64,000 nt of DNA, from the NCBI RefSeq assembly GCF_020447305.1, contig NZ_CP095732.1, positions 1,582,501 through 1,646,500 on the forward strand, given 5' to 3'. Each line of letters begins with the position of its first letter. The stretch's first letter is position 1. Position numbers and translations under genes: made by a program. Origin of the DNA: Abyssibius alkaniclasticus (GTDB lineage Bacteria; Pseudomonadota; Alphaproteobacteria; Rhodobacterales; Rhodobacteraceae). This document shows positions 15,953 to 25,344 of the stretch, piece by piece. A model generated the notes under the pieces. The model did not search any database. It saw nothing but the letters and a program-made list of their open reading frames with translations, and was not told the DNA's origin.

Positions 15953-18706
15953 CTAATCCTTTTTCAGTGCGGCTGCGGGTTTGGGTTTTGCGGGTCTGGG
16001 CAGTGAGGCGAGCGCCTCGGCAGTGAATACGCGCAGGCCCAGATCGGCGCGGTAGCCATGAATTTCGTTCACATCGAGCGCGCGCATGAAGGCCAGAATC
16101 TCGCGGCTGATCACCTGACCGGGCACAAGAATGGGAAAGCCCGGCGGGTAGGGGATGATGAAGCTGGCCGAAACCACCTCTTCGCCCGCCTCAAGCAGGT
16201 CATGAAGCGCGCCGTCCAGCTCCAGATAGTCGCAATTCTTCTCGTCATAACTCAGGTAATAGGCGGTGCGGATATCGCCCTCGGGGGTTATATCATCGGG
16301 GCGGAACGCATCGTGAAAGCGGCTGAAATCCGGCAGGGGCGGAAAGTTTTCGGTGAGGTTTTTCACCCGACGGTCGAATGACAGCCGTTCCATTTTCGAG
16401 GCATCGTCGAGCAGCTCATCCAATTCGTTGGCAATTTCGACCAGCACTTCGATGAGATAGGCGACCGAGCTGCGCGTTGTGCCGATATTGGTCATGAACA
16501 GCACGGTATTGCGCGAGGTCTTGTTGATCTGGATGCCGTATTTGTCCATCAGCACATCGTTCTTGAACGTATCGCCATCCCAGCCGGTGCCGCCAACCGC
16601 AAGGGTTACGCGCGTCGGGTCCAGCACGAAATCATCCTGCTCCCAGCATTCGAACATGTCGGTCCAGCCCTGTTCGACATCGAAATAGCTGGAAACGCCG
16701 CTTTGGCGGTGGTGTTCGGGGATCATGTCGCCGGCGGCAAGCACCTTGAAATATTTCTTCAACAGCGGATGGCTGGCAATGGCGCGGCGCATCGACATTG
16801 CGGCTTCGATCTGGCGCTGAACGAATTCAAATCCTTCAAGCTCGACCTGCCGCCGACCCACATCGAGGCTGGCGATGATCTGGTAGTTTGGCGAGGTGGA
16901 GGTATGGGTCATGTAAGCCTCGTGGAAGCTTTGCTCGACCTCGCCCTTGAAATCCTGATCATTCACATGAATCATCGAGCCTTGCCGCAGGCTGGTCAGG
17001 GTTTTGTGGGTGGATTGCGTGGCATAAACCCGCACCCGCGCTGCGGGCGGCGCGATAAGGCGCGCGTCAAGCCAGTCTTCATCGCTTGCTGTCTCAAGCT
17101 CTTTTTGCTGGGCCTTGTAGGCGCGCGCATGGTCTTCTGTGCGCAGGCGTTTGCGCAGATCATTGGCCGTGCGCATCGCCGTGCGCTGGCGATAGGTGGG
17201 CGAGAAGCGCGCAAAGGCAAACCACGCCTCGTCCCACAAGAAAATCAGGTCGGGCTTGATGGCAAGACATTCTTCCATAACCCGTTCGACATTATAAACC
17301 AGCCCATCGAATGTGCAGTTGGTCAGCAGCAACATGCGCACACGGTCAAGCTTGCCCGCCGCCTTCAGGGCCAGTAGCTGGTGCTTGATTTCCCTGAGCG
17401 GCACGGCGCCATACATCGAATATTCATTCAGCGGATAGCTGTCGAGGTAGACCACCTCGGCCCCCGCAAGCACCATGCCGTAATGGTGCGATTTGTGGCA
17501 ATCGCGGTCGACCAGCACAATATCGCCGGGCCGCACCAGCGCCTGCACGACAATCTTGTTGCAGGTCGAGGTGCCGTTGGTCGCAAAGAAGGTTTGCTTG
17601 GAGCCAAAGGCCCGGCTGGCAAGCTCTTGCGCCTCTTTGATGGGGCCGTGCGGTTCCAGCAAACTGTCAAGCCCGCCGGATGTGGCCGAGGTTTCGGCCA
17701 GAAAGATATTCGGGCCATAAAACGCGCCCATATCCTGAATCCAGTGGCTGCGGGTGATCGATTTGCCACGGCTGATGGGCATGGCATGGAACACGCCGGT
17801 GGGCTGTTTGGAATAGTTAACAAGCGCGGTGAAGAACGGGGTTTTGTTGCGCGCCGCTACACCGCGAAGGATGTTCAGGTGCAGCTCCATGAAGTCTTCC
17901 TGATTGTAGAAAACCCGCCGGCAAATGCCCAGATCCATGCCGGCAATGTCCTCAACCGAGCGTTCGGTGACCAGATAGGCATCAAGCTCGGGGCGCACGC
18001 GGGCCACAAGGCGGCACAGTTCGGGGCCATAATTTTCGGGGATGACATCGTCAATCCCGTCGGTATCGCGCATCCCGCTCAGATATTTGTTCAGAATTTC
18101 ATTGGCGTTCCTGGATTTCAGCGTCAGGCCGGGGCGCACGACAATGGCCTGGATATTGTGGTTGAACAAAACCGCGATCAGCGCATCTTCAAGGCTTGGC
18201 ACCACGACCGCCTCATAGGTGAACGGGTCTTCGGGGCGGCGCATTCGCGCGACATTGTTCTTGAGCCAGCGTTCCTGCTGCTCGTTCACACTGTCAACGA
18301 TCAGAATCTCGAAATAGGGGCGGCTCATGGCGCGGGCTTCGGGCGAAAGCATCGCCTCGTCGTTATGCTCTTCCTCGTCCACAGAGTCGCGTTCCAGCGG
18401 TATTTCGCGCCGACGATAGGCGCCCGTGGTCAGCGCGCGTTTGACACGGGCCACGGCGAAGGCCAATTCTTCAAAATTGCCATGTTCGAACTGGCGGCGC
18501 ATATGGTTGAAGGCGGCCATGCCGGGAAAGGCCCAATAGGCCTCGACCACACTGAGCGAGTCAAAAAGCTCGGCAATGCGGGCCTTGATGCCGGTGATCT
18601 TGCGCGCTTGCGTTTCACGCGTCAGCGCGCTCGAGGCTTCGCGCAGGCTGCTCCACCTGTCGGCGCGAAGCTGCGTGGCCGAGTAATAATCGCTTACAGA
18701 TACCAT
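15953..18706 (-). CDS. Orn/Lys/Arg-type PLP decarboxylase, enlarged
   Basis: Fold-type I PLP decarboxylase of the ornithine/lysine/arginine group, 917 residues (E. coli members have 710-760). TNGTSTCNK (376-384), DRDCHKSHHYG (400-410), DEAWFAFARF (492-501) and QSTHK with PLP-lysine K568 are all present, so the active site looks intact. Residues 130-290 correspond to the wing/receiver-like domain. There is an unusual charged N-terminal 120 residues and an insertion of some 35 residues between DEAW and the PLP lysine. It probably makes a diamine or similar amine for the adjacent ATP-grasp ligase; the substrate is not predictable. Confidence 0.88.
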   Translation of the reverse strand: MVSVSDYYSATQLRADRWSSLREASSALTRETQARKITGIKARIAELFDSLSVVEAYWAFPGMAAFNHMRRQFEHGNFEELAFAVARVKRALTTGAYRRREIPLERDSVDEEEHNDEAMLSPEARAMSRPYFEILIVDSVNEQQERWLKNNVARMRRPEDPFTYEAVVVPSLEDALIAVLFNHNIQAIVVRPGLTLKSRNANEILNKYLSGMRDTDGIDDVIPENYGPELCRLVARVRPELDAYLVTERSVEDIAGMDLGICRRVFYNQEDFMELHLNILRGVAARNKTPFFTALVNYSKQPTGVFHAMPISRGKSITRSHWIQDMGAFYGPNIFLAETSATSGGLDSLLEPHGPIKEAQELASRAFGSKQTFFATNGTSTCNKIVVQALVRPGDIVLVDRDCHKSHHYGMVLAGAEVVYLDSYPLNEYSMYGAVPLREIKHQLLALKAAGKLDRVRMLLLTNCTFDGLVYNVERVMEECLAIKPDLIFLWDEAWFAFARFSPTYRQRTAMRTANDLRKRLRTEDHARAYKAQQKELETASDEDWLDARLIAPPAARVRVYATQSTHKTLTSLRQGSMIHVNDQDFKGEVEQSFHEAYMTHTSTSPNYQIIASLDVGRRQVELEGFEFVQRQIEAAMSMRRAIASHPLLKKYFKVLAAGDMIPEHHRQSGVSSYFDVEQGWTDMFECWEQDDFVLDPTRVTLAVGGTGWDGDTFKNDVLMDKYGIQINKTSRNTVLFMTNIGTTRSSVAYLIEVLVEIANELDELLDDASKMERLSFDRRVKNLTENFPPLPDFSRFHDAFRPDDITPEGDIRTAYYLSYDEKNCDYLELDGALHDLLEAGEEVVSASFIIPYPPGFPILVPGQVISREILAFMRALDVNEIHGYRADLGLRVFTAEALASLPRPAKPKPAAALKKD

Positions 18707-18775
18707 AGCCGTTCTCCCATTTTTATTGGGCTGAACACCAGGATTATCTGCCGCGAGGGCGCCAGATGCCCGGTG

Positions 18776-19750
18776 CTAGCCGGTCGTTGCCTTGCCCATA
18801 TAGGGCGATATTCCAAACCCCTGCACGGGGCGACGGTTCAGCGCCTCGGCCTCGGCTGTGGCGGGCACATCAACATGCAGACCCGCGCGGCTGCCTTGCG
18901 TTGGCACTTCGAGCGGGCCAAGCGATTGCAGATAGGCATCGGTGCCACTGCTGCGATCATAGACCGAAAAATCGGTCGAACGGTCGCGGAAGCTTTTCAG
19001 CACCTGACCAAGCCCTTTCAGGCCGGTTTCGCGCTGGCGGCGGACCATCGACAGATCCACCTCGATCGGAAACATATCTTCCTGCCCGGCCGATTGGTGC
19101 AGCACCAGCGATGTCGGGTCGACGATGCAGGATTTGCCAACCCCGCCCGCGCCCAAACCGTTGACATCGATCACATAGCACTGGAATTGCGCGGCGGTGG
19201 CGCGGGCAATGGCCAGTTCGGCGTCGCGGTCGGTCGTGCCGGTCAGCACGGGGTGCAGCAGCACTTCAACGCCTTGGCTGGTGAGCTGGCGCGTGGTTTC
19301 GGGGAACCACATGTCATAGCAGATCGACAGGCCGAAACGGCCTACATCCGGCACGTCGAACACACAAAAATCGGTTCCCGCGGCGATACCCGCCTCGTAA
19401 GGCAGGAAGGGGAACATCTTGGCGTAGCGGCGGATGATATTGCCATCGGGGTCGATCACCAGCGAGGTGTTGTAAACCCGGCCATCTTCGGGCGATGTCA
19501 GGAACATCGAGCCGGGGATAAGCCATATCTTGTGGCGGCGCGCCGCTTCGCAGAACCGGTTGATGGTATCATTTTCCGGTGCGAGCTTGAAGCGTTCCAG
19601 CGGGCCGAAGGGCGCCAACTCGCTGAACAGCACCATCTGTGTCCACGGGAAACGCGCCATCAGCACGTCGAGCCGTTGCATCATACCGTCGACATTGGGT
19701 TGAAGCGCGTTCACATACATCTGAACGCCAGCAATTGCGAATGGGGTCAT
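18776..19750 (-). CDS. Carbon-nitrogen hydrolase (nitrilase superfamily amidase)
   Basis: Nitrilase-superfamily hydrolase of 324 residues with the full Glu-Lys-Cys triad: E44 (FSELAP), K111 (YAKMFPF) and C144 (SICYDMWFPE). It hydrolyses or forms an amide; N-carbamoylputrescine amidase and omega-amidase belong here. The start at 19750 begins MTPFAIAGVQM as usual for the family; a frame extension to 19789 is possible. It is the first gene of the operon, 69 nt before the decarboxylase. The C-terminal 60 residues (from about 265) go beyond the core fold and are unassigned. Confidence 0.87.
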   Translation of the reverse strand: MTPFAIAGVQMYVNALQPNVDGMMQRLDVLMARFPWTQMVLFSELAPFGPLERFKLAPENDTINRFCEAARRHKIWLIPGSMFLTSPEDGRVYNTSLVIDPDGNIIRRYAKMFPFLPYEAGIAAGTDFCVFDVPDVGRFGLSICYDMWFPETTRQLTSQGVEVLLHPVLTGTTDRDAELAIARATAAQFQCYVIDVNGLGAGGVGKSCIVDPTSLVLHQSAGQEDMFPIEVDLSMVRRQRETGLKGLGQVLKSFRDRSTDFSVYDRSSGTDAYLQSLGPLEVPTQGSRAGLHVDVPATAEAEALNRRPVQGFGISPYMGKATTG

Positions 19751-20127
19751 TTTTCCAGCTCTCCAAGCTTGCAGAGCGGGCGAATGCAAATGCCATCGGT
19801 CTCTGTCAGGCGCATCTTCTACGCCCTATTGCCGGGAGGGGAAATAGCAGAAATGCACGGGCCTGCCGGGGTGAAATGCCCACAAAAGCCGGGCTTTTGA
19901 TGCCGGAATGCTTGGAAAAGGGCGGGCCGTTTTTGCGTTGCTTCTGCTTCATGGTCAAAGCAGCTTTGCATGGATTTGCGCGGCTGCATAGGGCAGAGTC
20001 GACAAATAGGCGGCAGGAGCCACCAAACAGCCGGATTGCGCGGCAAATTGCGCAATAATTGGGAAAAATGACCAAACACACGCATTTTCAGCTAACGCTT
20101 CCGGTGCGCTTCCATTAGGCAAGATGC
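19751..20127. other. Divergent intergenic region
   Basis: This 377-nt gap lies between the minus-strand amidase operon and nadD. Short open frames on both strands lack ribosome-binding sites and family resemblance. It presumably holds both promoters. The only structure I see is the inverted repeat at 20035-20056. Confidence 0.5.
20035..20056. promoter_or_regulatory. Inverted repeat, possible operator
   Basis: ATTGCGC and its complement GCGCAAT are separated by 8 nt, 72 nt before the nadD start and 285 nt before the amidase start. It could be a dimeric regulator site or a hairpin. Nothing ties it to a particular regulator. Confidence 0.25.
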
Positions 20128-20727
20128 ATGAAATTCGGTTTTCCCACTGCGCGCGCGGGCATGACGATTGGCCTGCTGGGCGGGTCTTTTGACCCGCCCC
20201 ATAGCGGGCATGTGCATATTACCAGACAGGCGCTGCGCCGGCTGGGGCTTTCGCAGGTCTGGTGGCTGGTTTCGCCCGGCAATCCGCTTAAACCCAAGGG
20301 GCCACAACCAATGGCGCGGCGCTTGGCGGCGAGCCGCGCGATCATGCAGCACCCGCGCGTGAAAATCACCGATATCGAGGCGCGGCTTGGCACACGCTAT
20401 ACGGCCCAAACGCTGGCGCATCTGGTGGCGCTTTACCCCGCTGTGCGCTTTGTGTGGCTGATGGGGGCAGACAACCTTGTGCAGTTTCATCTGTGGGACC
20501 AATGGGAGGAAATAGCGCAGCGCGTGCCGATTGCGGTGCTGGCGCGCCCCGGCCAAAAACTGCGCGCCGGGCTTTCGCCTATGGCGCAACGCTTTGCGCG
20601 CTACCGAATGCCTTCGGCGCAGGCCGGTGCGCTGGCCTTGCGCGCGCCGCCGGCTTGGATATTGTTGGGGGGTCCGATGGTGGACCAGTCATCAACCCGG
20701 CTAAGGGCAGAAGGGCAGTGGACATAG
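20128..20727 (+). CDS. nadD: Nicotinate-nucleotide adenylyltransferase
   Basis: NadD of 199 residues, adenylating nicotinate mononucleotide in NAD synthesis. The nucleotidyltransferase motif [13 protein letters not shown] is at residues 19-31 and the ISSTxxR-equivalent segment [12 protein letters not shown] is near the C-terminus. [14 protein letters not shown] near 110-123 is also typical. The ATG at 20128 adds ten residues ahead of the core (MTIGLLGG at 20161 is an alternative start). It is followed after 25 nt by dacB. Confidence 0.93.
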   Translation: MKFGFPTARAGMTIGLLGGSFDPPHSGHVHITRQALRRLGLSQVWWLVSPGNPLKPKGPQPMARRLAASRAIMQHPRVKITDIEARLGTRYTAQTLAHLVALYPAVRFVWLMGADNLVQFHLWDQWEEIAQRVPIAVLARPGQKLRAGLSPMAQRFARYRMPSAQAGALALRAPPAWILLGGPMVDQSSTRLRAEGQWT

Positions 20728-20752
20728 CGGCGGATTTTGAAATGGAGCCAAT

Positions 20753-22210
20753 GTGAAACGGCGCGATTTTCTGGGCGGCCTGGCTGCAACCCTTCCAATT
20801 GCCGCCTTTGGGCAGGGTATGCCCCGCCCCATCCCGCGCGCCGGACGACGGATTGCACCGCTGGAGCCGGGCACGATTCTCAATGCTTCGGGCCTTGGTG
20901 CGGTGACCAGCTATCTGGTGGTCGACCTGGCCACCGGGCAGGTGCGCGAGGCACATCAGCCAAATCTGGCGCTGCCACCGGCCTCGGTGACCAAGGCGCT
21001 GACCGCGCTTTATGCGCAGCGTTATCTGGGCGCGGGGTTTCGGTTTGACACCCGCGTGCTGGCCACCGGCGCGCTGAGCGGGAATACCTTGCAGGGCGAC
21101 CTTGTTCTGCAAGGCTCGGGCGATCCGCTGCTGGATACCAACCGTTTGGCCGCACTGGTCGCCGAGGTGGCAAATGCAGGCATCCGGCGCATTTCCGGGC
21201 GGTTCATTCTGGTGGAAAATGCCCTGCCACATTTACAGAATATTGACCCCGACCAGCCACCGCAGGCGGGTTACAATCCGGGCATTTCAGGGTTGAACCT
21301 GAATTTCAACCGCGTCTATTTCGAGTGGCGCCGCGCCGACAATGGCTATGCGGTCAGCATGGATGCGCGTTCCAACAGGTTCAAACCCTTGGTGGATATG
21401 GCGCGGATGGAGGTGGTGAGCCGCCAGACGCCGATCTATACCTATCGGCAGGCCAATGGGCGCGAATTGTGGACGGTTGCGCGCCAGGCGCTTGGCAATG
21501 CCGGCGGGCGCTGGCTGCCGGTGCGTGACCCGGCGCTGTATACTGCGGATGTTTTTGCCGCCCTTGCCGCCACTTATGGCATTGCGCTGCCCGCCCCGCA
21601 GCGCGGCGGTGTGCCGCCCGGTGCGCGCAGCCTGGGCGAAAGCTTCAGCCCGATGCTGACCAATATTCTGGACGACATGCTGCATTATTCCACCAATATC
21701 ACGGCCGAGGTGCTGGGGCTGCGGGCCAGCGCGGCCGCGGGGCGGGCGGCGGCGCAGCTAAGCCAGTCTGCGGCGGCAATGGGGCGCTGGGCTGAAAGCG
21801 TGGCGGGTGCGCCGGTCGGGTCTTATGAAAACCATTCCGGCCTTTCGGGAAATTCGCGCGCCTCGGCGCAAGATCTTGTGCGGATCATGCAAAGCAACGA
21901 GGCGCGGACAGGATTGCGCAGCATTCTGCGCGAAACCGAGCTGGTCGATGACAAAGGCAATGGCGCGCCGGTGCCGGGGCGGCAGGTTTTTGGCAAGACC
22001 GGCACGCTGAACTTTGCGCATGGGCTTTCGGGATTTATTGAACGCGACGGGCAGCAGCGGCTGGCCTATGCGATATTTGCCGCCGACATGGTAGCGCGCG
22101 CCAATGCCCCGAGCGAGGAAGAACGCCCGCGCGGCGCGCGCGCATGGCTTGGCCGCGCGCGCGAACAGGAGCAGGCATTGCTGCGCCGTTGGGCTATGCT
22201 GTATTGCTAG
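20753..22210 (+). CDS. dacB: D-alanyl-D-alanine carboxypeptidase/endopeptidase (PBP4, DacB)
   Basis: Peptidase S13 / PBP4 family of 485 residues, acting on peptidoglycan cross-links in the periplasm. The active-site SxxK is S78-V-T-K81, the SxN element is YSTN, and the KTG element is FGKTGTLN near the C-terminus. The start is GTG with GGAG six nt upstream. The N-terminus MKRRDFLGGLAATLP has a twin-arginine-like pattern, so Tat export is possible. Confidence 0.93.
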   Translation: MKRRDFLGGLAATLPIAAFGQGMPRPIPRAGRRIAPLEPGTILNASGLGAVTSYLVVDLATGQVREAHQPNLALPPASVTKALTALYAQRYLGAGFRFDTRVLATGALSGNTLQGDLVLQGSGDPLLDTNRLAALVAEVANAGIRRISGRFILVENALPHLQNIDPDQPPQAGYNPGISGLNLNFNRVYFEWRRADNGYAVSMDARSNRFKPLVDMARMEVVSRQTPIYTYRQANGRELWTVARQALGNAGGRWLPVRDPALYTADVFAALAATYGIALPAPQRGGVPPGARSLGESFSPMLTNILDDMLHYSTNITAEVLGLRASAAAGRAAAQLSQSAAAMGRWAESVAGAPVGSYENHSGLSGNSRASAQDLVRIMQSNEARTGLRSILRETELVDDKGNGAPVPGRQVFGKTGTLNFAHGLSGFIERDGQQRLAYAIFAADMVARANAPSEEERPRGARAWLGRAREQEQALLRRWAMLYC

Positions 22211-22214
22211 GGCT

Positions 22215-22655
22215 TCAGGCGTGCGGCCAGCGCATATGCCGGGCCCGCGCGCCACGCTCGATGGCCGCGCCGTGCAGCCGGTCGATACGCAGCTCGTGGC
22301 GGATTTCCTCAAGCAAGCGCATTTCGCCGGGCCGGATCTGGCCATCGGAGGCGGCGACATCGCAGGCCATTGCATAGGCGGTTTCGTTCAGATCATCGGG
22401 CAAGGCATCGCGCACAATGCCGAACAGCGCATCAAGGCCCTCTTCCTCGGAGAACAGTTCGAACACCGTCTGGCTGATCATCTTGATGCGGCTGGCGTCA
22501 TAGTCACCAAAAATCGGCAGATGGTCGACAATGCGGCTGATCGAGAGCAGTTCCGATGTCGAGATCGTTTCATCGGACAAAGAAACCGCAACCATAACCG
22601 CGACAAGCGCGTCCTGGGGCGAGATGAGCGCGTTTTCTGATGGTATTTCGGACAT
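22215..22655 (-). CDS. TerB-family (tellurite resistance-like) protein
   Basis: A 146-residue acidic, all-helical protein of the TerB-like family. Two repeats of the DGxIxxxE-type helix-turn are visible: SLSDETISTSELLSISRIV near 24-42 and ASDGQIRPGEMRLLEEI near 101-117. Family members are cytoplasmic or membrane-associated, with metal-ion or stress links that are poorly defined. It converges on dacB with 4 nt between the stops and diverges from lysS. The function in this organism is unknown. Confidence 0.78.
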   Translation of the reverse strand: MSEIPSENALISPQDALVAVMVAVSLSDETISTSELLSISRIVDHLPIFGDYDASRIKMISQTVFELFSEEEGLDALFGIVRDALPDDLNETAYAMACDVAASDGQIRPGEMRLLEEIRHELRIDRLHGAAIERGARARHMRWPHA

Positions 22656-22747
22656 TTCGGCACCTATTTGCTATGGTTCGGGCGCATCTTATTGACCGTA
22701 AGCAGCAGCTTCAATAGGAAGCGGTGAAACCATGCCCGAGGATTATC

Positions 22748-24334
22748 ATGCCCGCATTTCGTGACGCCGCCCTGAACAGCAAAGCCTGGCCCTTTGAAGA
22801 GGCGCGCCGGCTGGTGAAGCGTTACGAGACCAAGCCGCCCGAAAAGGGCTATGTGCTGTTTGAAACCGGCTACGGCCCCTCCGGCCTGCCGCATATCGGC
22901 ACGTTTGGCGAAGTGGCGCGCACCACGATGATCCGCCGGGCCTTCGAGGTGATTTCGGACATTCCCACGCGGCTGATCTGTTTTTCGGACGATATGGACG
23001 GGATGCGCAAGATCCCCGACAATGTGCCCCAGCCCGAAATGCTGCGCGCGCATTTGCAGCGCCCGCTGACCGTGGTGCCCGACCCGTTCGGCAAGTTTGA
23101 AAGCTTCGGCCACCACAACAACGCCATGCTGCGCCGGTTTCTGGATACGTTCGGCTTTCAGTATGAGTTCATCAGCGCGACCGATTTTTACAAGGATGGC
23201 AGGTTCGACGAGGTGCTGTTGCGCGCCACCGAACGCTATGACGATCTGATGAAGGTCATGCTGGCCAGCCTGCGCGAGGAACGCCAGCAGACCTATTCGA
23301 TCTTTTTGCCGATTTCGCCACAATCGGGCCGCGTTTTGTATGTGCCGCTGCTGGATGTGAATGCCAAGGATGGCACGATTACCTTTAACGACGAGGATGG
23401 CACTGAGACCACGCTGCCGGTGACCGGCGGCAATGTGAAATTGCAGTGGAAGCCCGATTTTGGCGCGCGCTGGGCGGCTTTGGATGTCGATTTCGAGATG
23501 TATGGCAAGGACCATTCCACCAACACGCCGATTTATGACAAGATTTGCGAGATTCTGGGCGGGCGCAAGCCGGAGCATTTCACCTATGAGTTGTTCCTCG
23601 ACCAGAATGGCGAGAAAATCAGCAAATCCAAGGGCAACGGGCTGACGATTGATGAATGGCTGACCTATGCCAGCCCGGAAAGCCTGTCGTATTTCATGTA
23701 TCAAAAGCCCAAAACCGCCAAGCGGATGTATTTTGACGTGATCCCGAAATCGGTTGATGAATACCACCACCATCTGGAAAGCCTTGCTGGGCAGGATGAG
23801 GCGGCGACGGCGAACAATCCGGCATGGCATATTCATGGCGGGCAGGCGCCCAAGAATGACATGGTCGTGTCTTACGCGATGCTGCTGAACCTCGCCTCGG
23901 TCGCCAATGCCGAAGACAAGGAAACGCTGTGGGGGTTCATCCGGAAATATGCGCCAGAGGCGAGTGCCGAAACCCATCCGGGGCTGGATGCGGCGGCGGG
24001 CTATGCGGTGCGCTACTTCAAGGATTTCGTGAAACCCGCCAAGGTCTATCGCGCGCCGGATGAGCAGGAGCGGGTGGCCTTGCAGGATTTGGCCGCGCGG
24101 CTGAAAAGCTGGGCGCATGGGGCCAATGCCGAAGACCTGCAAAGCCTTGTCTTTGCCGTGGGCCGCGACAATGCATTCGACCCGCTGCGCCTGTGGTTCA
24201 AGGCGATTTACGAGGTGCTTCTGGGTGCCGAGCAAGGCCCGCGCTTTGGCGGTTTCATCGCGCTTTATGGTGTTGAGGCGACGATAAAGCTGATCGAGGA
24301 TGCACTAAACGGTGCGTTTTTGCCCAAGCCCTAG
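22748..24334 (+). CDS. lysS: Class I lysyl-tRNA synthetase
   Basis: Archaeal-type class I LysRS of 528 residues, charging tRNA-Lys. The HIGH-type motif appears as LPHIGTFGE near residues 44-52 and the KMSKS-type loop as KISKSKGNG near 291-299. Class I enzymes replace the class II LysRS in many alphaproteobacteria. The start at 22748 is chosen for the GAGG element just before it and the [20 protein letters not shown]-terminus; a GTG frame at 22724 is less likely. The stop codon lies inside a 22-bp perfect palindrome. Confidence 0.95.
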   Translation: MPAFRDAALNSKAWPFEEARRLVKRYETKPPEKGYVLFETGYGPSGLPHIGTFGEVARTTMIRRAFEVISDIPTRLICFSDDMDGMRKIPDNVPQPEMLRAHLQRPLTVVPDPFGKFESFGHHNNAMLRRFLDTFGFQYEFISATDFYKDGRFDEVLLRATERYDDLMKVMLASLREERQQTYSIFLPISPQSGRVLYVPLLDVNAKDGTITFNDEDGTETTLPVTGGNVKLQWKPDFGARWAALDVDFEMYGKDHSTNTPIYDKICEILGGRKPEHFTYELFLDQNGEKISKSKGNGLTIDEWLTYASPESLSYFMYQKPKTAKRMYFDVIPKSVDEYHHHLESLAGQDEAATANNPAWHIHGGQAPKNDMVVSYAMLLNLASVANAEDKETLWGFIRKYAPEASAETHPGLDAAAGYAVRYFKDFVKPAKVYRAPDEQERVALQDLAARLKSWAHGANAEDLQSLVFAVGRDNAFDPLRLWFKAIYEVLLGAEQGPRFGGFIALYGVEATIKLIEDALNGAFLPKP

Positions 24335-24343
24335 GGCTTGGGC
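24322..24343. terminator. 22-bp perfect palindrome spanning the lysS stop codon
   Basis: Arms GCCCAAGCCC and GGGCTTGGGC meet at TA, with the TAG stop of lysS at the centre. TTTTT precedes it on the plus strand, and a near-copy (CTAGGCTTGGGCGCG) follows at the end of the convergent DUF6691-type gene. It probably acts as a two-way transcription end, but no T-run follows on either strand and a loop-less hairpin would need to open its centre. Confidence 0.4.
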
Positions 24344-24358
24344 GATGCGCGCCCCTGG

Positions 24359-24787
24359 CTAGGCTTGGGCGCGCATCATGAGGCTTTGGCGCTGGTTGTA
24401 AAGCCACATGCCAAGCAGCATGGCCAGCATGAAAAGCGGCACCTGCCAGGGCGCGAAGGCCAGCGCGGCAACCACCGGGCCGGGGCACAGGCCGATCATT
24501 CCCCAACCGATGCCGAACAGCGCCGAGCCGCCGATCAGTTCACGATCGATCGTCGGGCTGGGGGGCGGGGGCATGGCACCGCCGAAGAGTGCGGCAGAAC
24601 GGCGTCGTGCAATGATCCAGCCAGCCGCCGACACCACAATCGCCCCACCCATGACAAAGGCAAGCGTTGGATCCCATGCGCCGAAAATATCGAGAAAGGC
24701 GCGCACGCGGTCGGGGTTGACCATATCGGACAGGATGAGGCCGAGACCGAACAGCAGGCCCGAAGCCAGTGAGGTGAGGTTACGCAT
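24359..24787 (-). CDS. YeeE/YedE family (DUF6691) membrane protein
   Basis: Membrane protein of 142 residues with four predicted helices (about 5-22, 40-60, 83-105 and 111-131). SGLLFGLGLILSDMVNPDRVRAFLDIFGAWDP near the N-terminus and GWGMIGLCPGPV near residues 94-105 are typical of the second half of split YeeE/YedE transporters. These import sulfur compounds (thiosulfate in TsuA); the Cys in GLCPGP lies on the conduction path in characterised members. It follows its partner gene by 10 nt. Confidence 0.88.
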   Translation of the reverse strand: MRNLTSLASGLLFGLGLILSDMVNPDRVRAFLDIFGAWDPTLAFVMGGAIVVSAAGWIIARRRSAALFGGAMPPPPSPTIDRELIGGSALFGIGWGMIGLCPGPVVAALAFAPWQVPLFMLAMLLGMWLYNQRQSLMMRAQA

Positions 24788-24797
24788 GGTCAGGCCC

Positions 24798-25211
24798 CTA
24801 AAACAGGTTCATAAGTGCAACGGTGCCGATACCGGTTGCCATGAAGGTGATCATTGCAGCGATGGAACGGCGCGACAGCCGCGCCGTGCCGCAAACCCCG
24901 TGGCCCGATGTGCAACCCGACCCCATGCGCACACCAAAGCCAACCAGCAAACCCGCCACAAGGATAAGTGGAATGCTGGTTGTCATGCCGAGTGCGGGCA
25001 GGGGGGCGAAGGGCCAATACAGCAACGGCGCCGCAAGAAGGCCGATCAGGAACATGTAACGCTCGGTCTGGGCGGGCGAGCGTGTGAGGTTGAGCGCATT
25101 GCCCAACAGGCCGCTTATGCCCGCAATGCGGCCGTTGCCCAGCAACAATAGGGCTGCCGAGGCCCCAATCATCAGCCCACCCAAGGTGGCATTTACCCAA
25201 TCCGGATTCAT
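24798..25211 (-). CDS. YeeE/YedE family membrane protein
   Basis: Membrane protein of 137 residues and about four helices. [16 protein letters not shown] near residues 92-107 is the hallmark YeeE/YedE motif with conserved Cys. Together with the downstream half-size protein it rebuilds a full sulfur-compound transporter. The ATTC-N8-GAAT site 34 nt upstream of its start indicates sulfide/persulfide control by a BigR/SqrR-type repressor. Confidence 0.9.
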   Translation of the reverse strand: MNPDWVNATLGGLMIGASAALLLLGNGRIAGISGLLGNALNLTRSPAQTERYMFLIGLLAAPLLYWPFAPLPALGMTTSIPLILVAGLLVGFGVRMGSGCTSGHGVCGTARLSRRSIAAMITFMATGIGTVALMNLF

Positions 25212-25244
25212 CTACGTTCCCCTTGTTTGAAGCGCAGAGATAAC

Positions 25245-25260
25245 ATTCATATTTGTGAAT
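25245..25260. promoter_or_regulatory. BigR/SqrR-type operator (ATTC-N8-GAAT)
   Basis: ATTCATATTTGTGAAT matches exactly the ATTC-N8-GAAT consensus described for the persulfide-sensing repressor SqrR of Rhodobacter capsulatus, and has 5-bp arms ATTCA/TGAAT. It lies 34-49 nt upstream of the YeeE/YedE operon, where a repressor would block transcription. The repressor gene is not in the window. Confidence 0.75.
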
Positions 25261-25344
25261 GCAACAGGGTTTTGTTGCCAAATACTCAACATTCTGTGCG
25301 CGCCCGGGCGATTGGCCGCGTGAAACCAAGTATTTTTGGCATGG

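Noticed and set aside
17381-19900. Long plus-strand frame (839 codons) opposite the decarboxylase and amidase
   Set aside because: No family motifs; lies antisense to two genes with intact active sites.
22664-24235. Long minus-strand frame opposite lysS
   Set aside because: Antisense shadow; His/Gln/Arg-rich composition without domain resemblance.
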